Source of the DNA: CAWCAW01 sp963714125
Lineage (GTDB): Bacteria > Actinomycetota > Acidimicrobiia > Acidimicrobiales > UBA8190
Length of the DNA: 64,000 bases
Assembly: GCA_963714125.1 (NCBI GenBank)
Contig: OY970234.1
Coordinates: 744,001 to 808,000, forward strand
Direction of reading: 5' to 3'
In this document: positions 1 to 7,690 of the stretch, in pieces
Layout: the number at the start of each line of letters is the position of its first letter
Numbering within the stretch: the stretch's first letter is position 1
Notes under the pieces: generated by a model
Seen by the model: the letters and a program-made list of their open reading frames with translations, nothing else
What the model was told of the DNA's origin: nothing
Databases searched by the model: none
Translations under genes and position numbers: made by a program

Positions 1-1
1 G

Positions 2-403
2 GACTGGCTGATCGTGGACGGATATCTCATCGGTGCGGGCGCATTTCTCCTGAATGCCAAGCTCGCAGGCATCAACCTCGAGGGCGTACATCTTGGGGGT
101 GCGAATCTCGTTTTGGCTGACTTGGCTGGTGACAACCTGTCAGGCGCATATTTCCCCGGCGCGCATCTGGGCCTTGCCGATCTGGAGGGTGCAAATCTGA
201 GTGGTGCCGATTTGCAAGGGACGCAACTGTTAAAGACGAATCTGCGAGGTGCCAATCTGAACGGTGCAGACTTTGATGGCGCCAACCTCACCGGTGCCCA
301 TCTGACGGGAGCGAGTTTGACGGGCGTCGCCTGGCGCAACGCCACCTGCCCAAACGGGGTCAAGAACACCCTCATTGGCGGATCCTGCGTTCACGATCTA
401 TGA
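2..403 (+). CDS. Pentapeptide-repeat protein, 5' end cut by window edge
   Basis: The frame is open to the window edge; a GTG at 14 is an internal possibility, but no upstream stop is visible, so the N-terminus is probably missing. Nearly the whole visible protein is made of five-residue units of the A(N/D)LxG type (for example GANLV, GADLQ, GANLN, GANLT), which fold as a right-handed quadrilateral beta-helix. The tail carries two cysteines in a CPNG...GGSC arrangement, as I recall from secreted actinobacterial members. Pentapeptide proteins do many things, from DNA mimicry to structural roles, and no specific function can be assigned. It lies upstream of the IS-disrupted region. Confidence 0.8.
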   Translation, partial: DWLIVDGYLIGAGAFLLNAKLAGINLEGVHLGGANLVLADLAGDNLSGAYFPGAHLGLADLEGANLSGADLQGTQLLKTNLRGANLNGADFDGANLTGAHLTGASLTGVAWRNATCPNGVKNTLIGGSCVHDL

Positions 404-566
404 CCTCTGTGGCAACTCATAAATGGCTGTTGGAGGCGTATCTCATGGTGTCGGATTCCTTGCCCTCGAGTTCACATGACTAGGCTCGCTCAGACATTTC
501 CGACCGGTCGAGCGTAAGCGTCACCGGGTTGCCAAGGTATCTCGGCGCCCTAGTGGCTCAGAGTTC

Positions 567-1335
567 ATGAAGGTTTCTATTACGCGAGCAACCGGACTCA
601 TTGGTCGAGCTCTCGTCGGGGCACTTCGGTCTAACGGTAGAGACGTCATTGCCCTGAGTCGAACACCGGGCAGGATCGAGCACATCGAGATAACCGTGTG
701 GGATCCCACTCGATCACATCTGCCGGATCGGGCGTGCGATGGCGTCGATGCGTTTGTGAATCTGGCCGGGGTTGGAATTGGTGATGGCCGTTGGAGCGAG
801 CACCATCGCACCGCCATTGTCGAGAGTCGCGTCGTGACTACGAGGCGGCTCGTCGAGGCAATGGAGAGATATGGAGTCCCCACGCTGATCAACGCCAGTG
901 CCATTGGGTTCTACGGACCAGGGGACGAACGAGTTGACGAGTCCTTTCTCGCGGGGTCCGACTTTCTTGCCGACGTTTGTGTGAGGTGGGGGCAGAAGCA
1001 AAGAGGGCGCACGATTTTGCACGCGTCGTTCTGCTGCGATCAGGAATTGTGCTTTCAGAAGACAGCGGCGCGCTTCCAAAGTTGCTGCTTCCGGCGCGGT
1101 TGGGGTTGGGCGGGCCGCTTGCCGGCGGGAGGCAGCGGCAATCCTGGATACATATTGCTGACGAGGTGAACTTGATCCTTCTGGCACTGAGAGACGGGTC
1201 CTTTTCGGGCCCTGTGAATGCAACGGCCCCAAATCCAGTGCGTCAAGTCGAGTTTGCCCGCACATTGGGCCGAGTTCTCGGCCGGCTTGCGGCCCTTCCC
1301 ACACCTGGACTAGCGGTCCGATTGCTTCTTGGAAA
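567..1335 (+). pseudogene. TIGR01777-family NAD(P)-binding oxidoreductase, 5' part (IS-interrupted, frameshifted)
   Basis: Encodes the N-terminal two thirds of a TIGR01777 (SDR39U1/YfcH-like) epimerase-type Rossmann protein. Recognisable pieces are the NLAGVGI segment, ASAIGFYG, and after the frameshift LLRSGIVLS, the glycine-rich LGLGGPL stretch and SWIHIADEV. The reading frame changes within a short G run at about 986-993: one missing G would restore W-x-A-E-A, so the break is either a real mutation or a homopolymer sequencing error. The nucleotide-binding motif reads TRATGLIG instead of the usual TGATGLIG, a Gly-to-Arg change expected to harm cofactor binding. Translation stops just inside the IS3 element; the missing C-terminus lies at 4081-4201. 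Confidence 0.85.
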
Positions 1336-1360
1336 TGAGGCTCCCCAAGAATTGTGGACA
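1336..1360 (+). repeat. IS3 left terminal inverted repeat
   Basis: This 25-bp end begins TGAGGCTCCCC and ends GTGGACA. It pairs with the right end at 4053-4077 at 20 of 25 positions. The base triplet AAA immediately outside (1333-1335) is the left copy of the target duplication. Confidence 0.9.
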
Positions 1361-1399
1361 TCCGCTATGCGAGCATGAGGCTCGCGGAAGGATGTTCTT

Positions 1400-1720
1400 A
1401 TGTCACCGAGCAGACGAAGATTCACGACCGAATACAAGGTCGAGGCCGCGCACAGGGTCATCGACTCTGATCGAAGCGTTGCCGAAGTGGCTCGTGAGCT
1501 GAGTCTCAACGAGGCCAGCCTCTACAGCTGGGTCCGAGACGAGCGTCGTCGCATCGAAGCGGCCAAAGGGACTGACGCCGAGCCGCTCAGCGCCGCTGAA
1601 CGTGCCGAGCTCCTCGCCCTCAGAAAACAGGTCCATGAGCAGGAAAAGGATCTTGAGTTCCTGGGAAAAGCGGCCGCGTACTTCGCCAAGGGTCAACCAA
1701 ACAGGATCGGTTTGCGTTGA
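1400..1720 (+). CDS. IS3-family transposase OrfA
   Basis: A 106-residue helix-turn-helix protein that binds the IS ends. Residues about 8-50 form the HTH (FTTEYKVEAAHRV ... SVAEVARELSLNEASLYSWV), followed by an acidic/basic linker and a leucine-zipper-like helix (LLALRKQVHEQEKDLEFLGKA) typical of IS3 OrfA. It overlaps the start of orfB at the TGATGG junction. The minus-1 frame is open for several codons before that junction and encodes the KQDRFAL stretch normally seen at the OrfAB fusion point, so production of the fused transposase by minus-1 frameshifting is likely. OrfA looks intact although OrfB is destroyed. Confidence 0.9.
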   Translation: MSPSRRRFTTEYKVEAAHRVIDSDRSVAEVARELSLNEASLYSWVRDERRRIEAAKGTDAEPLSAAERAELLALRKQVHEQEKDLEFLGKAAAYFAKGQPNRIGLR

Positions 1721-2313
1721 TGGAGGCGGAGTGCGCGCACTTCGAGATCACCCGCATGGCCCGACTCCTCGGAGTCTCGTCCTCGGGCTTCTACCGCTGG
1801 CGCAAGAACGACCGGTCCGCAGCACAAAAGCCCTCCGAGGTGCGTCGCGGTGCCCTCGATGCCGCCATCGTGGCCGCCCACCAGGGCTCTACGGGCACCT
1901 ACGGCGCTCCTCGCATCACCGCAGAGCTCAAAGACGCCGGCACGGCGGTGTCCGAGAACACCGTCCAGCGTCGCATGAAGGCGCTCGGCATCGAAGGGAT
2001 TAGTCCTCGGAGCTTCAAGGTGGTCACCACCATCGCCGATCACGAGGCCGTGTTCCCCGACGACCTCGTCAACCGCCACTTCGACCAGGGGGCGCTGGAC
2101 CGCGTGTGGACCTCGGACATCACGTACATGACCACAGGCGAAGGCCCCGCCTACCTCTGTGCCATCCGTGACGAGCACTCCGGACGCGTCCTCGGATTCG
2201 CCGTGGCCAACCACATGCGAAAAGAGCTGGTTGAAGAGGCTCTGGCCGGCGCCGTATTCGTCCGACGCTTCACGTGCGCAGGGGTGAAGTTCCACACCGA
2301 CCGGGGATCGCAA
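1720..2313 (+). pseudogene. IS3-family transposase OrfB, 5' part
   Basis: Carries the HTH_21-like segment (LGVSSSGFYRW), the YGAPRI region and the first two catalytic aspartates of the rve/DDE integrase core, in WTSDITYM and FHTDRGSQ. The frame is cut after the codon for Gln in DRGSQ by the IS30-family element. The continuation (FTARSVVDLC) resumes in the same frame at 3766, so deleting 2314-3765 would restore OrfB. As it stands the protein reads into IS30 sequence and stops at 2631, without the catalytic glutamate. Confidence 0.92.
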
Positions 2314-3762
2314 GGCGAATTCAACCGATCGTCGCAACACCTCTATTGCGGAGGTGTTGGATGGTTCGTCGTCAGCAAGCAGCAGATCGTGCAGTGCGGC
2401 CCGCAATGCGATCGCCGGGGCATCCACCACACCCGCGCGAGACCGAGCGACTGTTCTGGATGGAGATCGCGAAGGGACTTCTGCCTATCGAGGCGGCTGC
2501 TGCTGTCGGCGCCTCGCAGCCGGTCGGCCAGCGTTGGTTCCACAACGCCGGCGGCATGCCGCCCTTCGACCTGGAGCCGTTGTCTGGCCGCTACCTCTCG
2601 TTTCCTGAACGCGAGGAGATCGCTCTGTTGAGGGCCAAGGGCGCGGGGGTGCGACAAATCGCCCGCACCATCGGCCGCAGTCCGTCCACGATCTCTCGTG
2701 AGCTGCGCCGCAATGCTGCAACCCGTGGCGGCAAGGCCGACTACCGAGCGTCGGTTGCCCAGTGGAAGGCCGAGCTCACGGCAAAGCGTCCGAAGAAAGC
2801 GAAGATGGTCACGAACCCTGCGCTGCGCACCTATGTGCAGGAGCGGCTGTCGGGGGAGATCACCAGACCGGACGGCTCGGTGGTGGCCGGTCCTCGACCA
2901 CCGCGATGGACGGGCAACAACAAGCCCCACCGAAAGGACAGGGCGTGGGTACGGGCCTGGAGTCCCGAGCAGATCGCGCATCGGATCAAGCTCGACTTCC
3001 CCAATGATGTAACGATGCGGATCAGCCACGAGGCGATCTACCAGTCGCTCTACATCGAAGGGCGTGGCGCACTGAAGCGCGAGCTCGTCTGGTGCCTGCG
3101 CACGGGTCGTGCGCTGCGAGCACCTCGAGAGCGCTCCCGTCGCAAGACTTGGGCGCACGTCACCCCCGAAACGCTGATCAGTGAACGGCCGCCCGAGGTC
3201 GAAGATCGTGCCGTTCCGGGGCACTGGGAGGGCGATCTGCTCATTGGCCTCGAGCGCTCCGCGATTGGCACCGTCGTCGAGCGCACGACTCGTTACACCG
3301 TGCTCGTCCACCTCCCCCGAGAGGAGGGCTACCGGCACAAGGAAACGGTGCACAACGGCCCGGCGCTCGCCGGCTACGGCGCTATCACGATGAAGAACGC
3401 TCTCGCCAATTCGATGGCCGCGCTGCCAGAGCAGCTGGTGCGATCACTCACTTGGGACCGCGGCAAGGAGATGTCCGCGCACGCTCAGTTCAAGGTCGAG
3501 ACCGGGATCCCGGTCTTCTTCGCTGACCCGCAATCACCATGGCAGCGCGGCACGAACGAGAACACCAACGGACTGCTCCGCCAGTATTTTCCGAAAGGCA
3601 CCGACTTGTCACGTTGGTCGGCGGAGGAGGTGGAAGCCGTCGCACACGCGCTGAACACGCGGCCTCGCAAGACGCTCGGATGGAAGACACCCGCCGAGGC
3701 CTTCAACGACCGCCTACTGTCTCTTCAAGAAGCGGGTGTTGTTTCGACCAGTTGAATTCGGT
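2314..3762 (+). mobile_element. IS30-family insertion sequence nested inside the IS3 orfB
   Basis: A 1,449-bp element with one transposase gene. Its inverted ends begin GGCGAATTCAACCGATCG on the left and, read inward on the other strand, ACCGAATTCAACTGGTCG on the right. It is flanked by CAA at 2311-2313 and 3763-3765, a 3-bp target duplication within the range known for IS30 relatives. Exact excision restores the canonical DRGSQFTARS motif of the IS3 transposase. Both ends and the transposase look intact, so the element may still be mobile. Confidence 0.92.
2361..3755 (+). CDS. IS30-family transposase
   Basis: A 464-residue transposase. An HTH region at about residues 75-120 (LSFPEREEIALLRAKGAGVR, IARTIGRSPSTISRELRRN) is the hallmark IS30 DNA-binding module, followed by the SPEQIAHRI and ISHEAIYQ segments. 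The DDE catalytic core has Asp in HWEGDLLIG, Asp in LTWDRGKEM and Glu in RGTNENTNGLLR. The start was chosen at ATG 2361 because GGAGG lies a few bases upstream and because any start before 2314 would lie outside the element. The frame is intact to the stop, 7 bp before the right end. Confidence 0.92.
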   Translation: MVRRQQAADRAVRPAMRSPGHPPHPRETERLFWMEIAKGLLPIEAAAAVGASQPVGQRWFHNAGGMPPFDLEPLSGRYLSFPEREEIALLRAKGAGVRQIARTIGRSPSTISRELRRNAATRGGKADYRASVAQWKAELTAKRPKKAKMVTNPALRTYVQERLSGEITRPDGSVVAGPRPPRWTGNNKPHRKDRAWVRAWSPEQIAHRIKLDFPNDVTMRISHEAIYQSLYIEGRGALKRELVWCLRTGRALRAPRERSRRKTWAHVTPETLISERPPEVEDRAVPGHWEGDLLIGLERSAIGTVVERTTRYTVLVHLPREEGYRHKETVHNGPALAGYGAITMKNALANSMAALPEQLVRSLTWDRGKEMSAHAQFKVETGIPVFFADPQSPWQRGTNENTNGLLRQYFPKGTDLSRWSAEEVEAVAHALNTRPRKTLGWKTPAEAFNDRLLSLQEAGVVSTS

Positions 3763-3765
3763 CAA

Positions 3766-4047
3766 TTCACCGCTCGGTCAGTCGTCGACCTGTGCACGAA
3801 ACATCGGCTCGTGCGTTCTATGGGCAAGACCGGATCGTGCTTCGACCATGCCACCGCCGAATCCTTCTGGTCGATCTTCAAGCATGAGTTCTATTACCGC
3901 CACGGCTTCGCAACTCTCGAGGAGCTCACCCGCGGCATCACCTGGTTCATGGACTACTACAACCGCCAAAGGAGGTACTCGAAGATCGGCTACATGAGCC
4001 CTATCAACTTCGAACTATCGTCGATCAGAGCGGCTCGAGCCGCCTGA
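3766..4047 (+). pseudogene. IS3-family transposase OrfB, 3' part
   Basis: Continuation of orfB after the IS30 insertion. It encodes FTARSVVDLC, then a segment with the catalytic glutamate (ATAESFWSIFKHE) and the C-terminal WFMDYYNRQRRY motif typical of IS3 transposases. It is in the same frame as 1720-2313 once 2314-3765 is removed. It has no start of its own beyond a chance TTG supplied by the IS30 end. Confidence 0.92.
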
Positions 4048-4052
4048 GAAGG

Positions 4053-4077
4053 TGTCCACTTTTTCTGGGGAACCTCA
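4053..4077 (-). repeat. IS3 right terminal inverted repeat
   Basis: Read on the minus strand it begins TGAGGTTCCCCA and ends GTGGACA, matching the left end at 20 of 25 positions. AAA at 4078-4080 is the right copy of the target duplication. Confidence 0.9.
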
Positions 4078-4080
4078 AAA

Positions 4081-4201
4081 GGCAAGCACTATCGCCCTTA
4101 CTGGGCAACAGGTTATGCCGACTGTGGCCCTTCGCTCGGGGTATCAAATTGAATTTTCGAGTCTCGAGCCCACACTTAGGGATCTTCTGGACCGCACATA
4201 G
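4081..4201 (+). pseudogene. TIGR01777-family oxidoreductase, displaced 3' end
   Basis: Joining base 1335 directly to base 4081 continues the reading frame of the interrupted oxidoreductase. The joined protein runs through LTGQQVMPTVALRSGYQIEF and LRDLL to a TAG at 4199-4201. This matches the usual family C-terminus (a GQRV-P-L-GF-F pattern followed by a helix with ALRDLL), so it is the original end of the gene at 567 and not a new gene. Confidence 0.88.
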
Positions 4202-4315
4202 ATAGATCGCCCCGCCTACCGAAAACAAGCTTTGGGCTAGCAGACCACAGGGGCGGGTCCGCTCGTTCACATTCTCGAAACCTTCGGACGTCCGGGGCTC
4301 CATAACGTTTGCTTC

Positions 4316-5851
4316 GTGGCTCTCCTGCGGTGGCGGTCGGGTAGTCAGGAAGTAGGTGAGGGCCGACTTGGGTGGCATCGCATTGAAGTCGACGGTCGCA
4401 CGGCCACCTACGCAGTAGGGGGCGGAGATGGGCCCATTGTGGTGTTCCTCCACGGATGGGCCCTCGGAAGTCGCAGTTACAGCAGCGCCATCAGTCGCTT
4501 GACCGGCCGGGGTTGCCGGGTCTACGCACCCTCCCTCCCGTCACTTGGGGGCACGGCTGATCTGCCAGCTTCGGAGCGCAACCTAGACGGATACGCCAAG
4601 TGGGTTGAGTCATTCATGAAGGCCGTCGGTATCGACGATCCCGTGATGCTCATTGGACATTCATTCGGAGGAGGGGTCGCCATCAAGGTGGCGGAGCTCC
4701 GTCCAGACATGGCGTCTTTCCTCGTGCTTCTTAACGCGGTTGGGGGCTTGTCAGCCCGTCCGCCGTGGGAATGGTTTGCAGCTTTTGTCCACGAGCTGTG
4801 GCCATTGCCTGAGGCCGTGGAGACGGTGCAGGCAATGCGCGCGGACATTGTTCCCAACCTCCTTCGTAACCCGCTCGGTATCGCAAAGGTCGCCACCGTG
4901 GCACGGCGAGCGGATTTGCGTTCGGATCTCGATGCCCTTCGGCTTCACGGCATCCCGGTACTGGCACTGACCAGCGAGGGTGACACCGTCATACCCAAAA
5001 GTGCTTTCGACGCCTTGTGTGACGCGTTGGGTGCCGATGGGAGAGTCGTGCACGGGAAACACTCGTGGTTGCTTGCCGATCCCGATTCTTTCGGTGAGGT
5101 GCTCGGCTCGGTTGTAGATGTTCAGATCACCGCGCATCGCAATGCCGGCGCATTGGCCAGGTCGGCTGAGATGCTCGAGCTGATCAAAGGCTCACGCCAG
5201 GCGCAGGGTCCCACCCGAGCGATGCTGCGCGCTGCTCCGCCCCTGTGGCTCATGAGCGAGTCCCCAGCTCTTTTGATCGGAGATCTCGCCCTCTGCCATC
5301 CAAGACTGAACCCCAATGAAGTGCGGGCAATCGCACGACCGATTGAGGGATCGTCCTCGGTGAGACTCACAATCGTGACCTCGGACCGAAAAGGCCTCCT
5401 GGCTGATAGCGCTGCGGTGCTGTCTGCCAACAACCTATCGATCAGCCACGCATCGGCCGCGACCTGGCGATCTCAGAAAATCGCCTTGCACTCATTCACC
5501 GTGAGAAATGGTGCCAACCTGAATGATGCATCTTGGAACGCGTTGGGCGACGATCTGCGGAGGATGGCCACCGGCGCCAGCGTGCCAGCCCTTGGATTGC
5601 TACGTGTAGGCCCACTTCGAGTGACCATGCATGGTACTGGTGCGGGAAGATCGCTCCTTGAGGTTACGGCTCAGGACCAGATCGGTCTTCTCTCCTTGCT
5701 GTGCACGTGGCTAGCTGATCTCGATGTGAATATCGAATCTTTGCACGCACGGACTGTGAATGGCACCGCTCATGACACGTTCCTTATCACCGGGAACCTA
5801 GACGAAAAGGCTTTGCTGTCCCGGGTAAAACGCCGGCAGGAGACCCGCTAA
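4316..5851 (+). CDS. Alpha/beta-hydrolase fused to tandem C-terminal ACT domains
   Basis: A 511-residue two-part protein starting at GTG. Residues about 35-265 are an alpha/beta-hydrolase with oxyanion-loop HGW, nucleophile Ser116 in GHSFGGG, Asp223 in EGDTVIP and His249 in GKHSWLL. Residues about 348-415 and 446-505 look like two ACT domains resembling the GlnD C-terminus (SDRKGLLADSAAVLSANNLS and AQDQIGLLSLL ... NIESLHAR). ACT domains usually bind amino acids or glutamine and control an attached enzyme, so ligand-gated hydrolase activity is plausible but inferred. The hydrolase half is paralogous to the stand-alone protein at 45401-46216. No transmembrane segment is seen; it should be cytoplasmic. 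The substrate is unknown. Confidence 0.85.
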   Translation: MALLRWRSGSQEVGEGRLGWHRIEVDGRTATYAVGGGDGPIVVFLHGWALGSRSYSSAISRLTGRGCRVYAPSLPSLGGTADLPASERNLDGYAKWVESFMKAVGIDDPVMLIGHSFGGGVAIKVAELRPDMASFLVLLNAVGGLSARPPWEWFAAFVHELWPLPEAVETVQAMRADIVPNLLRNPLGIAKVATVARRADLRSDLDALRLHGIPVLALTSEGDTVIPKSAFDALCDALGADGRVVHGKHSWLLADPDSFGEVLGSVVDVQITAHRNAGALARSAEMLELIKGSRQAQGPTRAMLRAAPPLWLMSESPALLIGDLALCHPRLNPNEVRAIARPIEGSSSVRLTIVTSDRKGLLADSAAVLSANNLSISHASAATWRSQKIALHSFTVRNGANLNDASWNALGDDLRRMATGASVPALGLLRVGPLRVTMHGTGAGRSLLEVTAQDQIGLLSLLCTWLADLDVNIESLHARTVNGTAHDTFLITGNLDEKALLSRVKRRQETR

Positions 5852-5955
5852 CCGGTGCATGGTCCTTACACCCTGGGGTGGCCCACGGGCCAAAATCCAT
5901 CCCGGCCGCCAAAGCGATGGGGCAGGATGATCCAGGCGACCGCCGCAGACGGCCC

Positions 5956-6183
5956 ATGGCCGAGAGCTTCAACAGCCTTCTCAAGTGGGAGTTGATCTAC
6001 CCCCAGGGTCCATGGCGAGGACTCGACGACGTGGAGTTCGCCACCTTGGGCTACATCGACTGGTTCAACCACCGCCGTCTCCACGAGGAGATCACCAACG
6101 ACAACTCCTACGTCGCACCGGCAGAGTCCGAAGCCATCAACTGCCGTCCGAATCAGCCCGCCGAAGAGGTGGTTACCCAATAG
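5956..6183 (+). pseudogene. IS3-family transposase C-terminal remnant
   Basis: Homology to IS3-type OrfB begins at MAESFNSLLKWELIY and runs through GYIDWFNHRRLHEEI to the usual tail; the catalytic glutamate of the AES motif is present, but the upstream DD residues and the HTH are gone. Sequence immediately 5' (5878-5955) keeps the frame open without recognisable transposase motifs. About 10 bp after the stop is a GGAACCCGGGGCGGTTC-like palindromic stretch that could be the old right end. It is a different IS from the one at 1336-4077 and marks past mobile activity between that element and tRNA-Leu. Confidence 0.75.
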
Positions 6184-6294
6184 CTCGAGCGGTCATGGAA
6201 CCCGGGGCGGTTCACCAGGCCAAGCAGCGGAAGTAGGACCACTGTCCGCCATCTCTGGGGACAGATGCGTCGCCGATGTCCGGACACACAAATT

Positions 6295-6381
<87 letters not shown>

Positions 6382-6529
6382 GAATGACGCCGTTGACGTT
6401 AGTCGAGGTGTATAGGGCTTCCCGGACGAACCTCGTGCTGCGAGTGTGTTGGCACCGTCACAAGGGGTAGTGAAGCCCAGGCACACTCTCCGATCCCGGC
6501 ACACCACCCCGGTAGGCTTGTTAGCCACG

Positions 6530-7186
6530 ATGGGACTCCAGCAGTTCGAGCAGCGCCTCGAGCGCCTGGTTGAAGGTGCCTTTGGAAAGGCTCTTCGTGG
6601 TGGGCTCCAGCCGGTGGAGGTTGCCCGCCGGGTGACGCGCGAGATGGATCTGCGTCGCAAGGTCGGGCCTCGGGGTCTCATCGCCCCGAACGCGTTCGCT
6701 ATCAGTCTGTCGGCGAGTGACGCGGAACGCTTCGGGAGCTTCGTCGATGCCTTGGCTCGTGAGCTCGGCGACGCCATCCGGGATCACGCTCGGACCGAGG
6801 GGTATTCGTTCGTGGGTCCCGTGGAGGTGGAGATCCACCGCGACGAGGGTCTTCGCTCCGGACGCCTCCAGGTTCGAGCCGACGTTCGGGAAGGTCCCGA
6901 GGGTCTTTCGGCCGCCTCTATCGTTCTGCCCGACGGCCAGCGCATCGTGCTCGGTGCCGAGCCCATCGTGCTCGGGCGCATGCCGGAGTGCTCGGTGGTC
7001 CTCAGCGACCCTAACGTCAGCCGGCGTCATGCCGAGATCCGCCGTAAGGGCAGCGACGCCGTCGTCGTGGACCTGGGGTCGACCAACGGAACCAAAGTAA
7101 ACGGGGTCCCCGTACGCGAGCGCGTGCTCGATGATGGCGACGAGGTCATGGTGGGCACCACCACAGTGCGGTTCGAAAGCTCGTAG
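6530..7186 (+). CDS. fhaA: FhaA-like protein (DUF3662 + FHA domain)
   Basis: A 218-residue protein starting at ATG 6530 (MGLQQFEQRLERLVEGAF). The N-terminal ~115 residues match the DUF3662/FhaA N-terminal domain; residues ~140-212 form an FHA phosphothreonine-binding domain with the GRMPECSVVLSDPNVSRRHA core and LGSTNGTKVNG. In mycobacteria FhaA binds phosphorylated MviN and PASTA-kinase products at the sites of peptidoglycan synthesis. It is shorter than mycobacterial FhaA because the long disordered linker is missing. Its stop overlaps the GTG start of fhaB, so the two are translationally coupled. Confidence 0.92.
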   Translation: MGLQQFEQRLERLVEGAFGKALRGGLQPVEVARRVTREMDLRRKVGPRGLIAPNAFAISLSASDAERFGSFVDALARELGDAIRDHARTEGYSFVGPVEVEIHRDEGLRSGRLQVRADVREGPEGLSAASIVLPDGQRIVLGAEPIVLGRMPECSVVLSDPNVSRRHAEIRRKGSDAVVVDLGSTNGTKVNGVPVRERVLDDGDEVMVGTTTVRFESS

Positions 7187-7677
7187 TGCTCACCCGGATG
7201 CTGCTGACGGGGACTTCCCTCGACAACCAGAACCTGCTCAGGGCTCTGGAGGTCGTCGTCGTCGTCCTCATCTGGCTGTTCTTCTTCCGCGTCATTCGAG
7301 CCGTATGGGTCGAGGTCAGGCCTCCCCGGGCCCGTGCTGTCGCTCCCGAAGTGCCGGTGGGGTCCGATGGTCGGCGACCGGGGGTAAGCAAATACCGTTT
7401 GAAGGTGGTGGAACCCGACGCGCTGCGTGGAAACGTCTACGACGTCGCCGACGAGGTCACCGTCGGGCGGGCCGCCGGCTGTGGGGTCAGGGTCGAGGAC
7501 GGCTACACCTCGAACTTGCATGCGCGCCTGTATCGCCGCGACGGGGCCTTGTGGGTTGAGGACCTGGGCTCGACCAACGGCACGTGGGTGAATGCCGAGC
7601 GCCTCCAAGGCGCCACCCGTATCGGACGGGGTGACCTGCTTCAGGTAGGTGGAACGGTGTTCGAGGTGGCCCGATGA
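7186..7677 (+). CDS. fhaB: FhaB-like membrane-anchored FHA protein
   Basis: 163 residues starting at GTG 7186, which overlaps the last base of the fhaA stop. It has an N-terminal membrane helix (about residues 19-40, VVVVVLIWLFFF) followed by a basic linker and a C-terminal FHA domain (VTVGRAAGCGVRV ... NLHARLY ... LGSTNGTWVN). This architecture and position match FhaB/FipA of the actinobacterial pknB cluster, where it is phosphorylated and links the kinase to cell division. The stop lies close to the start of pstP. Confidence 0.92.
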   Translation: MLTRMLLTGTSLDNQNLLRALEVVVVVLIWLFFFRVIRAVWVEVRPPRARAVAPEVPVGSDGRRPGVSKYRLKVVEPDALRGNVYDVADEVTVGRAAGCGVRVEDGYTSNLHARLYRRDGALWVEDLGSTNGTWVNAERLQGATRIGRGDLLQVGGTVFEVAR

Positions 7678-7690
7678 CGGCGGTTGCCCG

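Larger units (their letters stand above)
1336..4077 (+). mobile_element. IS3-family insertion sequence, itself interrupted by an IS30-family element
   Basis: The element carries orfA (1400-1720) and a split orfB (1720-2313 and 3766-4047). Terminal inverted repeats of 25 bp match at 20 positions: both begin TGAGG, share TCCCCA and end GTGGACA when read inward. It is flanked by AAA at 1333-1335 and 4078-4080, a 3-bp target duplication as expected for IS3. Subtracting the nested element and its target copy leaves about 1.29 kb, a normal IS3 size. Removing the IS3 and one AAA joins the flanking TIGR01777 gene in frame, which confirms the boundaries. Confidence 0.93.
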
